From: an uncultured Oscillospiraceae bacterium | GTDB lineage: Bacteria > Bacillota > Clostridia > Oscillospirales > Oscillospiraceae | DNA length: 57,172 bases | Direction: 5' to 3' | Assembly: GCA_934597255.1 (NCBI GenBank) | Contig: CAKTQV010000013.1 | Coordinates: 1 to 57,172, forward strand | Shown: positions 50,041 to 57,172 of the stretch, in pieces | Position numbering within the stretch: the first letter of the stretch is position 1 | Layout: each line of letters opens with the position of its first letter | Made by a program: the position numbers and the translations under genes | Notes under the pieces: generated by a model | The model's database searches: none | What the model was told of the DNA's origin: nothing | Seen by the model: only the letters and a program-made list of their open reading frames with translations

Positions 50041-50148
50041 TTTGCAACCCTATTTTGCGTATATTCTCAAAATTATTTCTTAAACGGTTGCAGAACGAGT
50101 TGACAAACAGAGGCAAAATAAGTATAATGACAGAGCAAAGGTTGCAAA
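50041..50148. promoter_or_regulatory. Three GGTTGCA sites, candidate repressor operators
   Basis: TTTGCAACC (50041-50049, inverted), GGTTGCAG (50086-50093) and GGTTGCAAA (50140-50148) lie between the XRE and excisionase genes. The latter two sit on either side of a strong promoter, and the first is in opposite orientation near the XRE start. Confidence 0.55.
50100..50128 (+). promoter_or_regulatory. Consensus promoter of excisionase-relaxase operon
   Basis: Perfect TTGACA, 17-nt spacer, perfect TATAAT. A fully consensus promoter like this normally needs a repressor to stay silent. Confidence 0.9.
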
Positions 50149-50177
50149 GCAGGTATTCGCAGAATGGAGGTGATAAC

Positions 50178-50393
50178 ATGAACGGAGTCAAAATGGGACT
50201 GACCATCGAGGAAGCCGCCGAAATGTCCGGAATCGGACGGAACACCATGCGCAAGTTGGTGGACTGGGGCAAGCTGCCCGTACTCAAGGTGGGACGCAAG
50301 ACGATCATCCGAAGGGACGCACTGGAGAACTTCATGACCGTCAATCAGGGGAGAAACCTGCTCAATCAGGCAGACGTCCGGGAGGTGCGCTAA
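50178..50393 (+). CDS. Excisionase-type HTH protein
   Basis: 71 residues. MerR-like/HTH_17 winged helix: 'GLTIEEAAEMSGIGRNTMRKLVDWGKLPVLKVGRKTIIRRDALENF' (read as two segments around 'DWGKL'). This is the standard excisionase DNA-binding domain that directs the integrase towards excision. GGAGGTGATAAC ends just before the ATG at 50178. First gene after the consensus promoter, upstream of the relaxase. Confidence 0.85.
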   Translation: MNGVKMGLTIEEAAEMSGIGRNTMRKLVDWGKLPVLKVGRKTIIRRDALENFMTVNQGRNLLNQADVREVR

Positions 50394-50414
50394 GAATGGA
50401 CACAGCAGAAAAAA

Positions 50415-50590
50415 GGCCTCGCCGTTTGAGAGCGAAATACACCCCTCGCACAAATCTGACGATTTGTACAAGGGGCATTTCGCTCCTGCGGAGGGCCTAC
50501 GTCTCTGTCCTGGCGTTAACGGACAGAGGCGCAGCCGGAAACCGCCCTGCGCTTTCCGGTGTTGTCCCACCGCTGCGGCGGCGTGACAAC
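50415..50590 (+). other. Array of four hairpins (candidate oriT or structured RNA)
   Basis: Between excisionase and relaxase four inverted repeats follow each other. First, a long bulged hairpin with arms GAGCGAAAT/ATTTCGCTC, CCCCT/AGGGG and ACAAATC/GATTTGT around TGAC, extended by GGCCTC/GAGGGCC. Second, CTCTGTCC/GGACAGAG (50503-50528). Third, CCGGAAA/TTTCCGG (50535-50559), with an alternative GCGCAG/CTGCGC pairing. Fourth, GTTGTC/GACAAC (50561-50590) with an inner GC stem. Relaxase genes are often preceded by their oriT, so nicking-site function is likely, but a transcribed regulatory RNA is equally possible. Confidence 0.65.
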
Positions 50591-50628
50591 ATACGGGGAG
50601 ACGAAGGGCGAAAGAACGGAGGTGAACA

Positions 50629-52068
50629 ATGGCACGGCACAGCTTTATCCAGATGTCGAAGCTGTCCAATGTCAAGGGAAGAATATCGTATATCTCAGAC
50701 CCCAAGCGGCAAGAGTACCTCTATGCCACCTTCTCTACAAGGGAAGATATGACCTTCTGGAACGATCTGGCGAAGGAGTGTCAGGAGGAATTTCAGCGCT
50801 ATGGGACTGAAGGGAAGTGTATCGAGGCACGGGAGCTAATCATTGCGCTGCCGGAGGAATACACGCAGTTTGATCCCAGCCAAGTGCTGCGGGAGTTCAC
50901 GGAGCAGTTCAAGAAGCGGTACGATGTGGAATGCGTCTCGGCACTCCACCACAACAAGACCAAGAAAAACTATCACATCCATCTGATCTTTTCGGAGCGG
51001 CGCTTGCTGCCAAAGCCGGAGGTCAAGATCGCCACCCGCAGCGTGTTCTATGATGAAACCGGCAAGCGGGTCCGCACGAAGAAAGAGATTACCGGCGAGG
51101 ACGGTATGATCCGGGAGGGCTGCACCGTCATCAAGAAGGGCGAGGCCTACGAAAGCCACCTGTTCACAGCAAAGGACGAGGTATTCAAAAATGAACTGTT
51201 TATGGATGAGGCCAAGCAGTTCTACACCGCCCTCATCAACCGGCATATCCATGACCCGGAACGGCAGCTAAAGGTATTTGACCCGAACAGCGTATATCTC
51301 CCGACAAAGAAGATCGGGAAGAATAACCCGAAGGCGGCGGAGATCGAGGCGGACAACGCCGCAAGGCAGGACTGGAACAGAACGGCAGATATGGCGCTGG
51401 TGTCCGGAATCGAAGAATCCAAGATCATAGAGATCAGAAACGAACACGTCTACGATGAGGCCACCCGCTCCGTGCAGAAGCACGGATGGTTGCCGGGACT
51501 GTTCCGGGGCATCATCCAAAAGGCAAAGGAAATCCTACAGGTATTGATTCGGGAGACGGAGGTCCCGCCCAAGCCTACGCTGTCCGTTGATATGGCGGAA
51601 TACCGCAAGATGCAGAAGCTGATGGTCAAGGTACAGGACGAGGCCAGAGCGGTCAAGCAGCTCATGCACGGTGAACTGCCGAAGTTGGAAAAACAGCTTG
51701 CCGAGACGACGGGACTGTTCAAAGGAAAAGAGCGCAAGGCCCTGCAGGAAAAGATTACAGGTATACAGCAGGAGATCGACCGCCGGATGGACCGACTGCC
51801 CGGTATTCTGAAAGAGGACGGCTATCCCGACGTACAGGCGTTCAAACGGCTGTATGACGACGCCACGCTCCTTGTGGAGCAGTACAACCGCGATCTGGCC
51901 GCATGGGAGCGGCAAGTCCACGGAGGGCAGCAGACCCAGCAGGCACCGCCTGAAAAAGAGAGCATCCGAAAGAAGCTCCGGGACATGGAAGCGGAGGCCA
52001 AGCGGAGGAATGATGCAAGGCGGCAGCAGACCCGATTTTGCAGCCACGATTATGACAGAGGACGCTAA
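50629..52068 (+). CDS. MobA/MobL (MobQ) family relaxase
   Basis: 479 residues. The N-terminal relaxase domain has 'AREL-IIALPEEYTQ' and the metal-binding histidine motif 'NYHIHLIFSERR' (His116, His118), diagnostic for MobA/MobL. The probable catalytic tyrosine lies near the N-terminus (Tyr21 or Tyr30). The C-terminal half is a Lys/Glu-rich helical region (about 330-479), as in mobilization proteins that contact coupling factors. It nicks oriT and leads one strand into a recipient through a helper conjugation apparatus. GGAGGTGA precedes the ATG. It is somewhat shorter than plasmid MobA proteins but appears complete. Confidence 0.9.
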   Translation: MARHSFIQMSKLSNVKGRISYISDPKRQEYLYATFSTREDMTFWNDLAKECQEEFQRYGTEGKCIEARELIIALPEEYTQFDPSQVLREFTEQFKKRYDVECVSALHHNKTKKNYHIHLIFSERRLLPKPEVKIATRSVFYDETGKRVRTKKEITGEDGMIREGCTVIKKGEAYESHLFTAKDEVFKNELFMDEAKQFYTALINRHIHDPERQLKVFDPNSVYLPTKKIGKNNPKAAEIEADNAARQDWNRTADMALVSGIEESKIIEIRNEHVYDEATRSVQKHGWLPGLFRGIIQKAKEILQVLIRETEVPPKPTLSVDMAEYRKMQKLMVKVQDEARAVKQLMHGELPKLEKQLAETTGLFKGKERKALQEKITGIQQEIDRRMDRLPGILKEDGYPDVQAFKRLYDDATLLVEQYNRDLAAWERQVHGGQQTQQAPPEKESIRKKLRDMEAEAKRRNDARRQQTRFCSHDYDRGR

Positions 52069-52080
52069 GACAGGAAAACA

Positions 52081-52103
52081 CACCGCAGGAAGCCCCTGCG
52101 GTG
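52081..52103 (+). terminator. Hairpin after relaxase gene
   Basis: CACCGCAGG pairs with CCTGCGGTG around a 5-nt loop, 12 bp after the stop; no T tract follows. Confidence 0.5.
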
Positions 52104-52173
52104 CATACATAGAAACCATAAAAGGTGAAAACCACCAACTCTATATGTAAGAATCTGTAAGAGCTGGTATAAA

Positions 52174-53418
52174 TTATTGTGTGATCTCGTCATGGCCCGT
52201 TTCATATATCCTACGCACGTCCTTACGCCTGCCCCAGATCAGAAGCCAACTGGCAAGCATAGCGATAGCTCCGCCGATCGTGACACACCAACGATAGTCG
52301 AGAATTTCCCCAAGAAAACCCATCAGCAGTGAAAAAACGCTTGCTCCGGCAGTGAGCAGTACGCCGTTGAATGCATTGATGCGAGACCGAAGCTTTTCAG
52401 GGATATAACGCTGCACAGCTGCGCTTCGCAGAATTGCGCTGTTGCTCCCGAGAAATCCGCAGATTCCACGGTTGACCAGCATCAGCGGATAGGGCAGCCA
52501 GAGCAGACACATATCCACGGTTTCATAAACCTGATAGACAAAAAACACGAAGCCGTACTTCTTCTTATCAGGAATCTTGATTCGGTATTGCAACGCACTG
52601 CCAATTGTCCGTCCGGCAAACTCTACCACGGAAAAGGCTGAGTACATAGCGGCGGTGAAGCCCGGAAAAGTGCGAAAGAATGCTACCAGAATAGGAGAAA
52701 AACCGCTGGCAACACCGTTTGTAACTGCCATATATTCGTAGATGCTGCGAAGACCACGCTCCTCCTTTAAGTACAGCACCGCCTCCCGTATATCACCAAC
52801 CCAAGCCTGCAGAGAGTATGGTGTACGGTGTTGCCGTTCTGTTTCATCCAGATGGATAAAGCTCTCTGTGATGGCCGCCGCCAGGGAGAGGCCGCTTTGA
52901 GCGATCAAAATCCATGCGACGCCAAGCGTGTCCAGAAGAACAGCAGCTAACGGTGTCATGATGACCGTCAAAACCGGATAGAGCATAGAGGACACCGCAT
53001 AGCCCTTTTGCTCTGCGCCTTCCGGGATCAGCTCCGGATAGATGCTGGTGAATGCCAACTCATCCACTGCGCCAAGGCAAGCCAACAGCAAAGACACTGC
53101 CAGGTAACCTACATAGGAAAAATCAAAAAACAGCAGCCACAAACCCATTCCGGCCAGCAATACGGCGTTTGCGATATCGCCTGCCACCAGAAACGATTTG
53201 CGAGGCAGGCGGTCCATAAATGGCGCAATCAGGACCGGGAGTAAAAGATGCGGCAAAAGCTGGATTGCTACAATCAGAGCCGATGCCAGGGTACTACCTG
53301 TTTCATCAAACACCAAGAATGCTAATGCAAAACCGCCTGCGATTGCGCCAACTGTACCAATAGCGGATGCAAGAATCACCAAGCGGAAGTTTCGTGTCCA
53401 GAGTTTCGCTGTTTTCAT
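52174..53418 (-). CDS. MFS transporter (efflux type)
   Basis: 414 residues, twelve predicted transmembrane helices. The loop between helices 2 and 3 reads 'IAPFMDRLPRKSFLVAGD', the MFS D-R-x-x-R/K motif A. The general layout resembles the Mef/MdfA-like drug-exporter group (MFS_3/MFS_1), but the substrate cannot be named. ATG 53418 has AGAGGTG upstream. It lies directly downstream of an HTH-TPR regulator on the same strand, a pairing that suggests regulated export of a peptide, signal or drug. Cargo of the mobilizable element. Confidence 0.85.
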   Translation of the reverse strand: MKTAKLWTRNFRLVILASAIGTVGAIAGGFALAFLVFDETGSTLASALIVAIQLLPHLLLPVLIAPFMDRLPRKSFLVAGDIANAVLLAGMGLWLLFFDFSYVGYLAVSLLLACLGAVDELAFTSIYPELIPEGAEQKGYAVSSMLYPVLTVIMTPLAAVLLDTLGVAWILIAQSGLSLAAAITESFIHLDETERQHRTPYSLQAWVGDIREAVLYLKEERGLRSIYEYMAVTNGVASGFSPILVAFFRTFPGFTAAMYSAFSVVEFAGRTIGSALQYRIKIPDKKKYGFVFFVYQVYETVDMCLLWLPYPLMLVNRGICGFLGSNSAILRSAAVQRYIPEKLRSRINAFNGVLLTAGASVFSLLMGFLGEILDYRWCVTIGGAIAMLASWLLIWGRRKDVRRIYETGHDEITQ

Positions 53419-53464
53419 ATGTATCACCTCTGCAAATAGTGTAGCAGTTCGGTGAGACAAATAA

Positions 53465-53506
53465 TAGCCCGCATATTTGGGAAAGTTCCTCTGAATATGC
53501 GGGCTA
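53465..53506 (-). terminator. Hairpin between regulator and MFS genes
   Basis: TAGCCCGCATATT pairs perfectly with AATATGCGGGCTA around a 16-nt loop, followed on the minus strand by TTATT. It lies 47 bp before the MFS start, so it may terminate or attenuate readthrough from the regulator. Confidence 0.6.
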
Positions 53507-53515
53507 AATTATGCT

Positions 53516-54634
53516 TTATAGTGTTTTTTCAGGAAACTCCTCCAGCAGATCGCAGGCTTTCTTATATTGTCTGGTTGCCTTATACCATTCTAGCACCCAC
53601 GGCAGATGGAAGATTGCAAAGCCGGAGGGCAGTTCTCCTCGAAGGCGGGTAAAGCTTTCCAAAAGCAGCGAGCCATAATCCTCTCGTGTGAGATAGTCCG
53701 GGTGCTCCACACGATACCGAACAAGGCAAAGAAGCTGCAGCGCAAGCGATCGATCCAACTCGTCTGTATCCATGTCTTCTGCCTGTTTCAAAACGCTGAG
53801 GGCCTGCTCTCTCCGCCCGGTTTTTTCACAGCAGATTGCCAGTTTGTGCAGTGACATCAGCGTTGACTCTTCCTGCTTAGAGAACCATATGTAGGCATCC
53901 TCATAGCGGCCTGTCTCGATCCACGCCGATGCTGTGTTATAACCAATGGTCCCAAGAGCTCTCTGATCTTGCAAATCCTCAGCCAGCCGCCGCGCCAACC
54001 GATAGTGACGCTCCATATTGGGAAGATCCTGCCGATTGCAATAGGCGTTGCCGAGGAAGAGCCTCGCCTCCAGCATGATCCGCACCGTACCTTCCCTGCT
54101 TGCCAAGTCATAGGCAGTCTGCAGCGCGTCCACTGCAGATGAGTAGTTTCCGGCTTTATAGTCGGCCATGCCCAGTGTCAAGTAGGTATATGCGTTAGGT
54201 ATGAGTCGCACCGCCTCAGTTTCCCGCCCTTGTAATATCCGTTGCAGAGCCAATTGCCGTGTATCCATGCATGGTTCCAGTGCAGTATCCAACGGCTTTT
54301 CGGAAGAAAGCAACGCCAGATCCAGCCACGCAGGAACAGCCCGATAGCGATCTTTATCCTTTCCATGTAGCAGATCACTCAGTTTAGCAAACCTGCCGGC
54401 AAACAGCAGCTCCCAGCCCTGATCTGCAAGTTTAGCTGCTTCTCGCTCTATTTCTTGATCAATTTCCAAATCCAGCCGGTCCAGGAGGAGTCGCACAATC
54501 TCCTCTGACGGCTCAGCCTTACCGGATTCAATTTTGGACAGATATGACACTGTGCAAATCCCTTTGCACAGCCCCGCCTGACTCCAGTTTCGCCGAAGTC
54601 GCTCACGATAAATAATGTATCCTTGGTAGTTCAT
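53516..54634 (-). CDS. HTH-TPR regulator, RRNPP-like
   Basis: 372 residues. An N-terminal Cro/C1 HTH ('ERLRRNWSQAGLCKGICTVSYLSKIESGKAEPS' in two pieces, about 10-45) is followed by a long array of TPR-type helical pairs ('AYTYLTLGMADYKAGNYSSA', 'ALGTIGYNTASAWIETGRYE'). This is the architecture of RRNPP regulators (PlcR, Rgg, PrgX), which bind secreted peptides in the TPR groove. No small pheromone gene is obvious nearby. ATG at 54634 was preferred: a GTG 12 nt earlier overlaps the GAGGTG ribosome site. Probably controls the adjacent MFS gene. Confidence 0.82.
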   Translation of the reverse strand: MNYQGYIIYRERLRRNWSQAGLCKGICTVSYLSKIESGKAEPSEEIVRLLLDRLDLEIDQEIEREAAKLADQGWELLFAGRFAKLSDLLHGKDKDRYRAVPAWLDLALLSSEKPLDTALEPCMDTRQLALQRILQGRETEAVRLIPNAYTYLTLGMADYKAGNYSSAVDALQTAYDLASREGTVRIMLEARLFLGNAYCNRQDLPNMERHYRLARRLAEDLQDQRALGTIGYNTASAWIETGRYEDAYIWFSKQEESTLMSLHKLAICCEKTGRREQALSVLKQAEDMDTDELDRSLALQLLCLVRYRVEHPDYLTREDYGSLLLESFTRLRGELPSGFAIFHLPWVLEWYKATRQYKKACDLLEEFPEKTL

Positions 54635-54664
54635 GTATTCTTTCACCTCATTTTGACAGGCTGA

Positions 54665-55999
54665 TTATTTCAGCACTTCCCAATACGGCTCTTGTTTGGA
54701 GCCGACGCGCTGTATATACCCCTTGTCTCTCAAAGAATCCAATGCCCTCTGAACCGTTCTGACCGTTTTGGAAATCTTGTCCGCAATCTCGCCACGTGAA
54801 GAATCCGGCTTCTGTTTCAAGAAGGCAAGCACGGCCATCTCTGTCCCGTTCAAAGTGACATCCAAAGTGACACGTGGAATGTCACTTTGAAGTTCCGGAC
54901 GATACAGGATAAATTTGAATCCAAGTTCATCACTCTCATATGAGAAGCGTATTCCGGCATCTTTGCACAGGCTGTTAATCCGCTTAAATCCGCTTCCAAA
55001 TTGCTCAATCGACTTGTTGAGATAAAGGATTTTGGCAATTGTGGCGTTTCGGATTACAGATTCATAATTGCCTTTCATGTAGTCTTCAGGCTTGTGATTG
55101 CTTGCATATTCGCCTGGGCTGTAAATCGTGATCATGCCGGGATGAATACAAATCTCATGGTTTGTACGGCCGTTGTAGACAGCATGGGCGAAGCTGTTTG
55201 CCAGCACCTCTCTGATTACCGCCACAGGAATCTCCGGTGTCTCGGTTCGTTCTGTGCCGACAATCTCGCTTCTCCAACGGATGTTTTTCAGTATGTAATC
55301 CTCAGCTATCCCGAGAAGATTATAGATGTTATCCTCAAACAACTTCATATCAAGGAAGGTGAGTTTCTCATCCGTTGCAAATATGGCTGCCTTCAAAGTG
55401 ACAGGATGTGTGTTTCCGAAAAGATATTCGCCTGCGTTATTAAGACTGTCACCTTTGACAAGACCATACCGTTTCAGAATGACAGGGCAGGTATATCTTC
55501 CTTCCGGGATTCTTCCAGCAGAAATGGCTTTTTGCCAGAATGCTTTGACAGCGTTCTTATCGACTTGCTTCACCGAAGCGGCAGAAGGCGTTTTCTCCCA
55601 TTTCTCACGATATTCATTTGAAACGAAAAAGCTTTTTAGTTCTTCCGGCGTGACCTCCCGATCCTCGTCGGCGGTTCGAAGGTAGTACCTTCCAGAAGCG
55701 GAATACGGTGTATTATTGCCGTTGAATTCCACCTTGATCAGGTGCTTTCCTTCCAGAATGACTTCCTCGATAGCAGGGTAGATTTGAGGCCGAATGCTTT
55801 CATATACGGCACGGGACACGTCTCTGAGCGATGACTCAGAAACATCCTGCCCGCAGACGTCTCCGTTAGGCTTCACGCCGAAATAGAGAGTTCCGATTCC
55901 ATGCTTATTCAGAATGGACGAGATGGAGATCATCGCCTCTTTCATTTCGCCTGTTGTCTTTTTGAATTCAAGCGTTTCCGTTTCTTTTCCTAAGTTCAT
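54665..55999 (-). CDS. AlbA_2 (Schlafen-like) / ATPase-fold / winged-helix regulator
   Basis: 444 residues. The N-terminal AlbA_2 domain ('ETETLEFKKTTGEMKEAMIS', about 5-120), a HATPase_c_4-like middle ('VIREVLANSFAHAVYNGR', 'YSPGEYASNH', 'EQFGSGFKRI') and a C-terminal winged helix ('DSSRGEIADKISKTVRTVQRALDSLRDKGYIQ', in two helices) match COG2865, usually annotated as RecG-related regulators. Between the last two lies a short 'VTLDVTL' repeat, common as VT-containing tracts in this family. GTGACA/TGTCAC sites in the promoter and coding region suggest autoregulation. The ATG has GAGGGG upstream. Confidence 0.85.
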   Translation of the reverse strand: MNLGKETETLEFKKTTGEMKEAMISISSILNKHGIGTLYFGVKPNGDVCGQDVSESSLRDVSRAVYESIRPQIYPAIEEVILEGKHLIKVEFNGNNTPYSASGRYYLRTADEDREVTPEELKSFFVSNEYREKWEKTPSAASVKQVDKNAVKAFWQKAISAGRIPEGRYTCPVILKRYGLVKGDSLNNAGEYLFGNTHPVTLKAAIFATDEKLTFLDMKLFEDNIYNLLGIAEDYILKNIRWRSEIVGTERTETPEIPVAVIREVLANSFAHAVYNGRTNHEICIHPGMITIYSPGEYASNHKPEDYMKGNYESVIRNATIAKILYLNKSIEQFGSGFKRINSLCKDAGIRFSYESDELGFKFILYRPELQSDIPRVTLDVTLNGTEMAVLAFLKQKPDSSRGEIADKISKTVRTVQRALDSLRDKGYIQRVGSKQEPYWEVLK

Positions 56000-56029
56000 A
56001 TCCTGCCCCTCGCTTTCCGAAGTGACATT

Positions 56030-56060
56030 ATTATACCACGTAGTGACAAAATTGTCACTA
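56030..56060 (-). promoter_or_regulatory. Promoter with palindromic GTGACA operator (autoregulatory)
   Basis: Minus strand GTGACA (complement of 56053-56058), 17-nt spacer, perfect TATAAT (complement of 56030-56035). The palindrome TAGTGACAAAATTGTCACTA (56041-56060) covers the -35 and spacer, and a third AAGTGACA lies at 56020-56027 just after the -10. Confidence 0.7.
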
Positions 56061-56153
56061 TAAAAGGGCGCTTTACCTGCTCATTTTTCAAATAGACATT
56101 GCATGACATTTCAGTAAAAAGGCGGCAGGGATTGTTCCCCGCCACCCGATACC

Positions 56154-56531
56154 TTATGCATAGATCAGGTCGTGATTTACGATCTCCATTGCCCGATCCC
56201 GGATGTTGTTCATCCGCTGCACCCAAAGCATTTGATCTTGTTCTTTGAGCTGTTCAGTGACGCCCTCACGCTCGGCCATCTGCTGTGTCAGCAGGAGCAT
56301 TTGCTCCGTCGCATGTTCGTTGATATCAGAAAGGTAAGCATTCAGCCTGCCGCTAATCAGCAGCTCCGTATACAAGGCTTTGCGTTCCTTCTTGATATAT
56401 CGCAAGTGCCGCTGCCCCCAAATACCGATGGGTTTTGCTTCTTGAGCCGGTACTGTCAGGCAAGGGACGTAATAATCGCCCTGAAGCTCATACCAAAGAC
56501 CGTTGTTCTTATCATAAATGTACTTTTCCAT
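56154..56531 (-). CDS. tnpV: TnpV-family transposon protein
   Basis: 125 residues. 'NNGLWYELQGDYYVPCL', 'KPIGIWGQRHLRYIKKERK' and 'QMLWVQRMNNIRDRAMEIVN' are typical of TnpV, a small protein found in Tn4451-type and other Clostridia elements. Its function is unknown; it is not needed for known Tn4451 excision and insertion. GGAGGATG precedes the ATG at 56531. Supports the mobile-element assignment for this region. Confidence 0.85.
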   Translation of the reverse strand: MEKYIYDKNNGLWYELQGDYYVPCLTVPAQEAKPIGIWGQRHLRYIKKERKALYTELLISGRLNAYLSDINEHATEQMLLLTQQMAEREGVTEQLKEQDQMLWVQRMNNIRDRAMEIVNHDLIYA

Positions 56532-56632
56532 ATTGACATCCTCCGTTATAATAATCATTGAAGTATATTCACACATATGTCACAGGCTCCCGATTGCCAC
56601 ACCTTGTTATATCCTGTTATGGGATTTTCTTG

Positions 56633-56649
56633 CCCTTGTTTTTGCCCTT
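56633..56649. repeat. Candidate attR (17-bp direct repeat)
   Basis: Identical 17-mer to the integrase-proximal copy at 47867-47883, same orientation. It lies downstream of tnpV. Confidence 0.55.
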
Positions 56650-56879
56650 ATGATCGGCGAGGGCGTTGTAGAAACGGTGTAACATTTAATAAAGGGATTC
56701 GGTGAGCAGATTGCGAAAAATCCTTTGTTTGGGGCGGTTTCAGAGGATTTCATTAAAGCCCTATAATCAGCGGCAAAAGCCTATGATTTTGGGGAATTCA
56801 AATTCCTATTTGTCATTCTGATTTAAGAATACTATACTACAATATTGTGACTTTTCTGCCGTTAGCTTACGGTATGTAT

Positions 56880-56909
56880 CTGCGGTATGGGGTTACTCCC
56901 ATACCGCAG
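56880..56909 (-). terminator. Hairpin after the edge gene
   Basis: CTGCGGTATGGG pairs perfectly with CCCATACCGCAG around a 6-nt loop, 5 bp after the stop of the minus-strand edge gene. No T tract. Confidence 0.55.
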
Positions 56910-56914
56910 ACGGA

Positions 56915-57172
56915 TTATCTTTCCGGCTCAATTTTGCGCTTCGTACTTCTCTGAACCGGAATGGATAGCAGCTCTCTTGTGCGCTCTCCAAGTTGTTTTT
57001 CAATGGCTGTCAGCCGCTGCTCCGGCAAATTGAAGGACGGATGGCGAGTAAACTTGAAGTCCACCATTCGCCGCAGCTGCGCTTTCTGCTTTGCGCCCAT
57101 TACCTCTTTGCACACATCCTCATAGGAAATGCGGTAGGGATTGGAACGGGTCTTTGCATACGCACGCAGGTT
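56915..57172 (-). CDS. Partial gene at the window edge, unknown
   Basis: The frame stays open to the window end, giving at least 85 residues starting NLRAYAKTRSNPYRISYEDV and ending KIEPER. It is Lys/Arg-rich and mostly helical, with 'LPEQRLTAIEKQLGERTREL' in the middle. It lies outside the proposed right boundary. No family is recognised; only the C-terminus is visible. Confidence 0.55.
   Translation of the reverse strand, partial: NLRAYAKTRSNPYRISYEDVCKEVMGAKQKAQLRRMVDFKFTRHPSFNLPEQRLTAIEKQLGERTRELLSIPVQRSTKRKIEPER

Larger units (their letters stand above)
47867..56649. mobile_element. Integrative mobilizable element (~8.8 kb)
   Basis: Bounded by a 17-bp direct repeat. It contains a tyrosine integrase at one end, repressor and excisionase genes, a hairpin array, a MobQ-type relaxase, MFS and regulatory cargo and TnpV. 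There are no type IV secretion genes, so transfer would need a helper conjugative element. The right boundary rests on the repeat alone; the next gene may also belong to mobile DNA. Confidence 0.65.
56532..56914. other. Intergenic region with candidate attR
   Basis: 383 bp, AT-rich, with no convincing gene. A short frame ending 'LIKGFGEQIAKNPLFGAVSE' (plus strand, interrupted by stops) may be a gene remnant. It holds the 17-bp repeat at 56633-56649 and the hairpin before 56910. Confidence 0.5.

Overview
The window comes from a GC-rich, low-GC-phylum-like (Bacillota, Clostridia) chromosome. The evidence is strong AGGAGG-type ribosome sites with frequent TTG/GTG starts, canonical TTGACA-17-TATAAT promoters, xPxTG-type sortase-anchored surface proteins, a Clostridia-type EF-G paralogue and a Tn4451-type TnpV gene. 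A gut member of the Oscillospiraceae is the best guess; this is an inference from gene content and base composition, not a marker-gene identification.

1-20.5 kb is mostly core or conserved: tRNA-Pro(GGG), a rhomboid-like/beta-propeller pair, rlmB with a degenerate P-type-ATPase-like membrane protein, an EF-G paralogue, two anchored surface proteins, a YjiH-family transporter-like protein divergent from a ferritin-like gene, nth, rarA, a radical SAM enzyme and an APC permease. 20.5-27.4 kb is an accessory catabolic island: a PucR-type regulator divergent from three consecutive SnoaL/NTF2-like genes and a BaiH/BaiCD-type flavin/Fe-S reductase, ending in the broken N-terminus of a second flavoprotein and a MerR-type regulator. 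The substrate is unknown.

27.4-43.2 kb covers nitrogen and sugar metabolism. It holds glutamate dehydrogenase, a complete livKHMGF-type amino-acid ABC operon, a DeoR-family repressor, and a seven-gene minus-strand operon: FGGY kinase, SDR dehydrogenase, HAD phosphatase, a MalG/UgpB/MalF-type ABC transporter and a BtpA/SgcQ protein. This looks like a polyol or sugar catabolic unit. A cre-like site and AAAATG-type repeats precede this operon, and similar repeats overlap the DeoR gene's own promoter.

43.4-47.8 kb is a patchwork: a membrane protein, an alpha/beta-hydrolase pseudogene flanked by a diverged ~60-nt repeat, an Imm26-like orphan, a gene remnant and a GNAT acetyltransferase. About 47.87-56.65 kb is an integrative mobilizable element bounded by a 17-bp direct repeat. 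It carries a tyrosine integrase, Cro/C1-type repressor, excisionase, an array of hairpins (probable oriT or structured leader), a MobA/MobL (MobQ) relaxase, and cargo: an MFS exporter, an HTH-TPR (RRNPP-like) regulator, an AlbA/ATPase-like regulator with operator-like GTGACA sites in its promoter and its own coding region, and TnpV. The window ends inside another gene.
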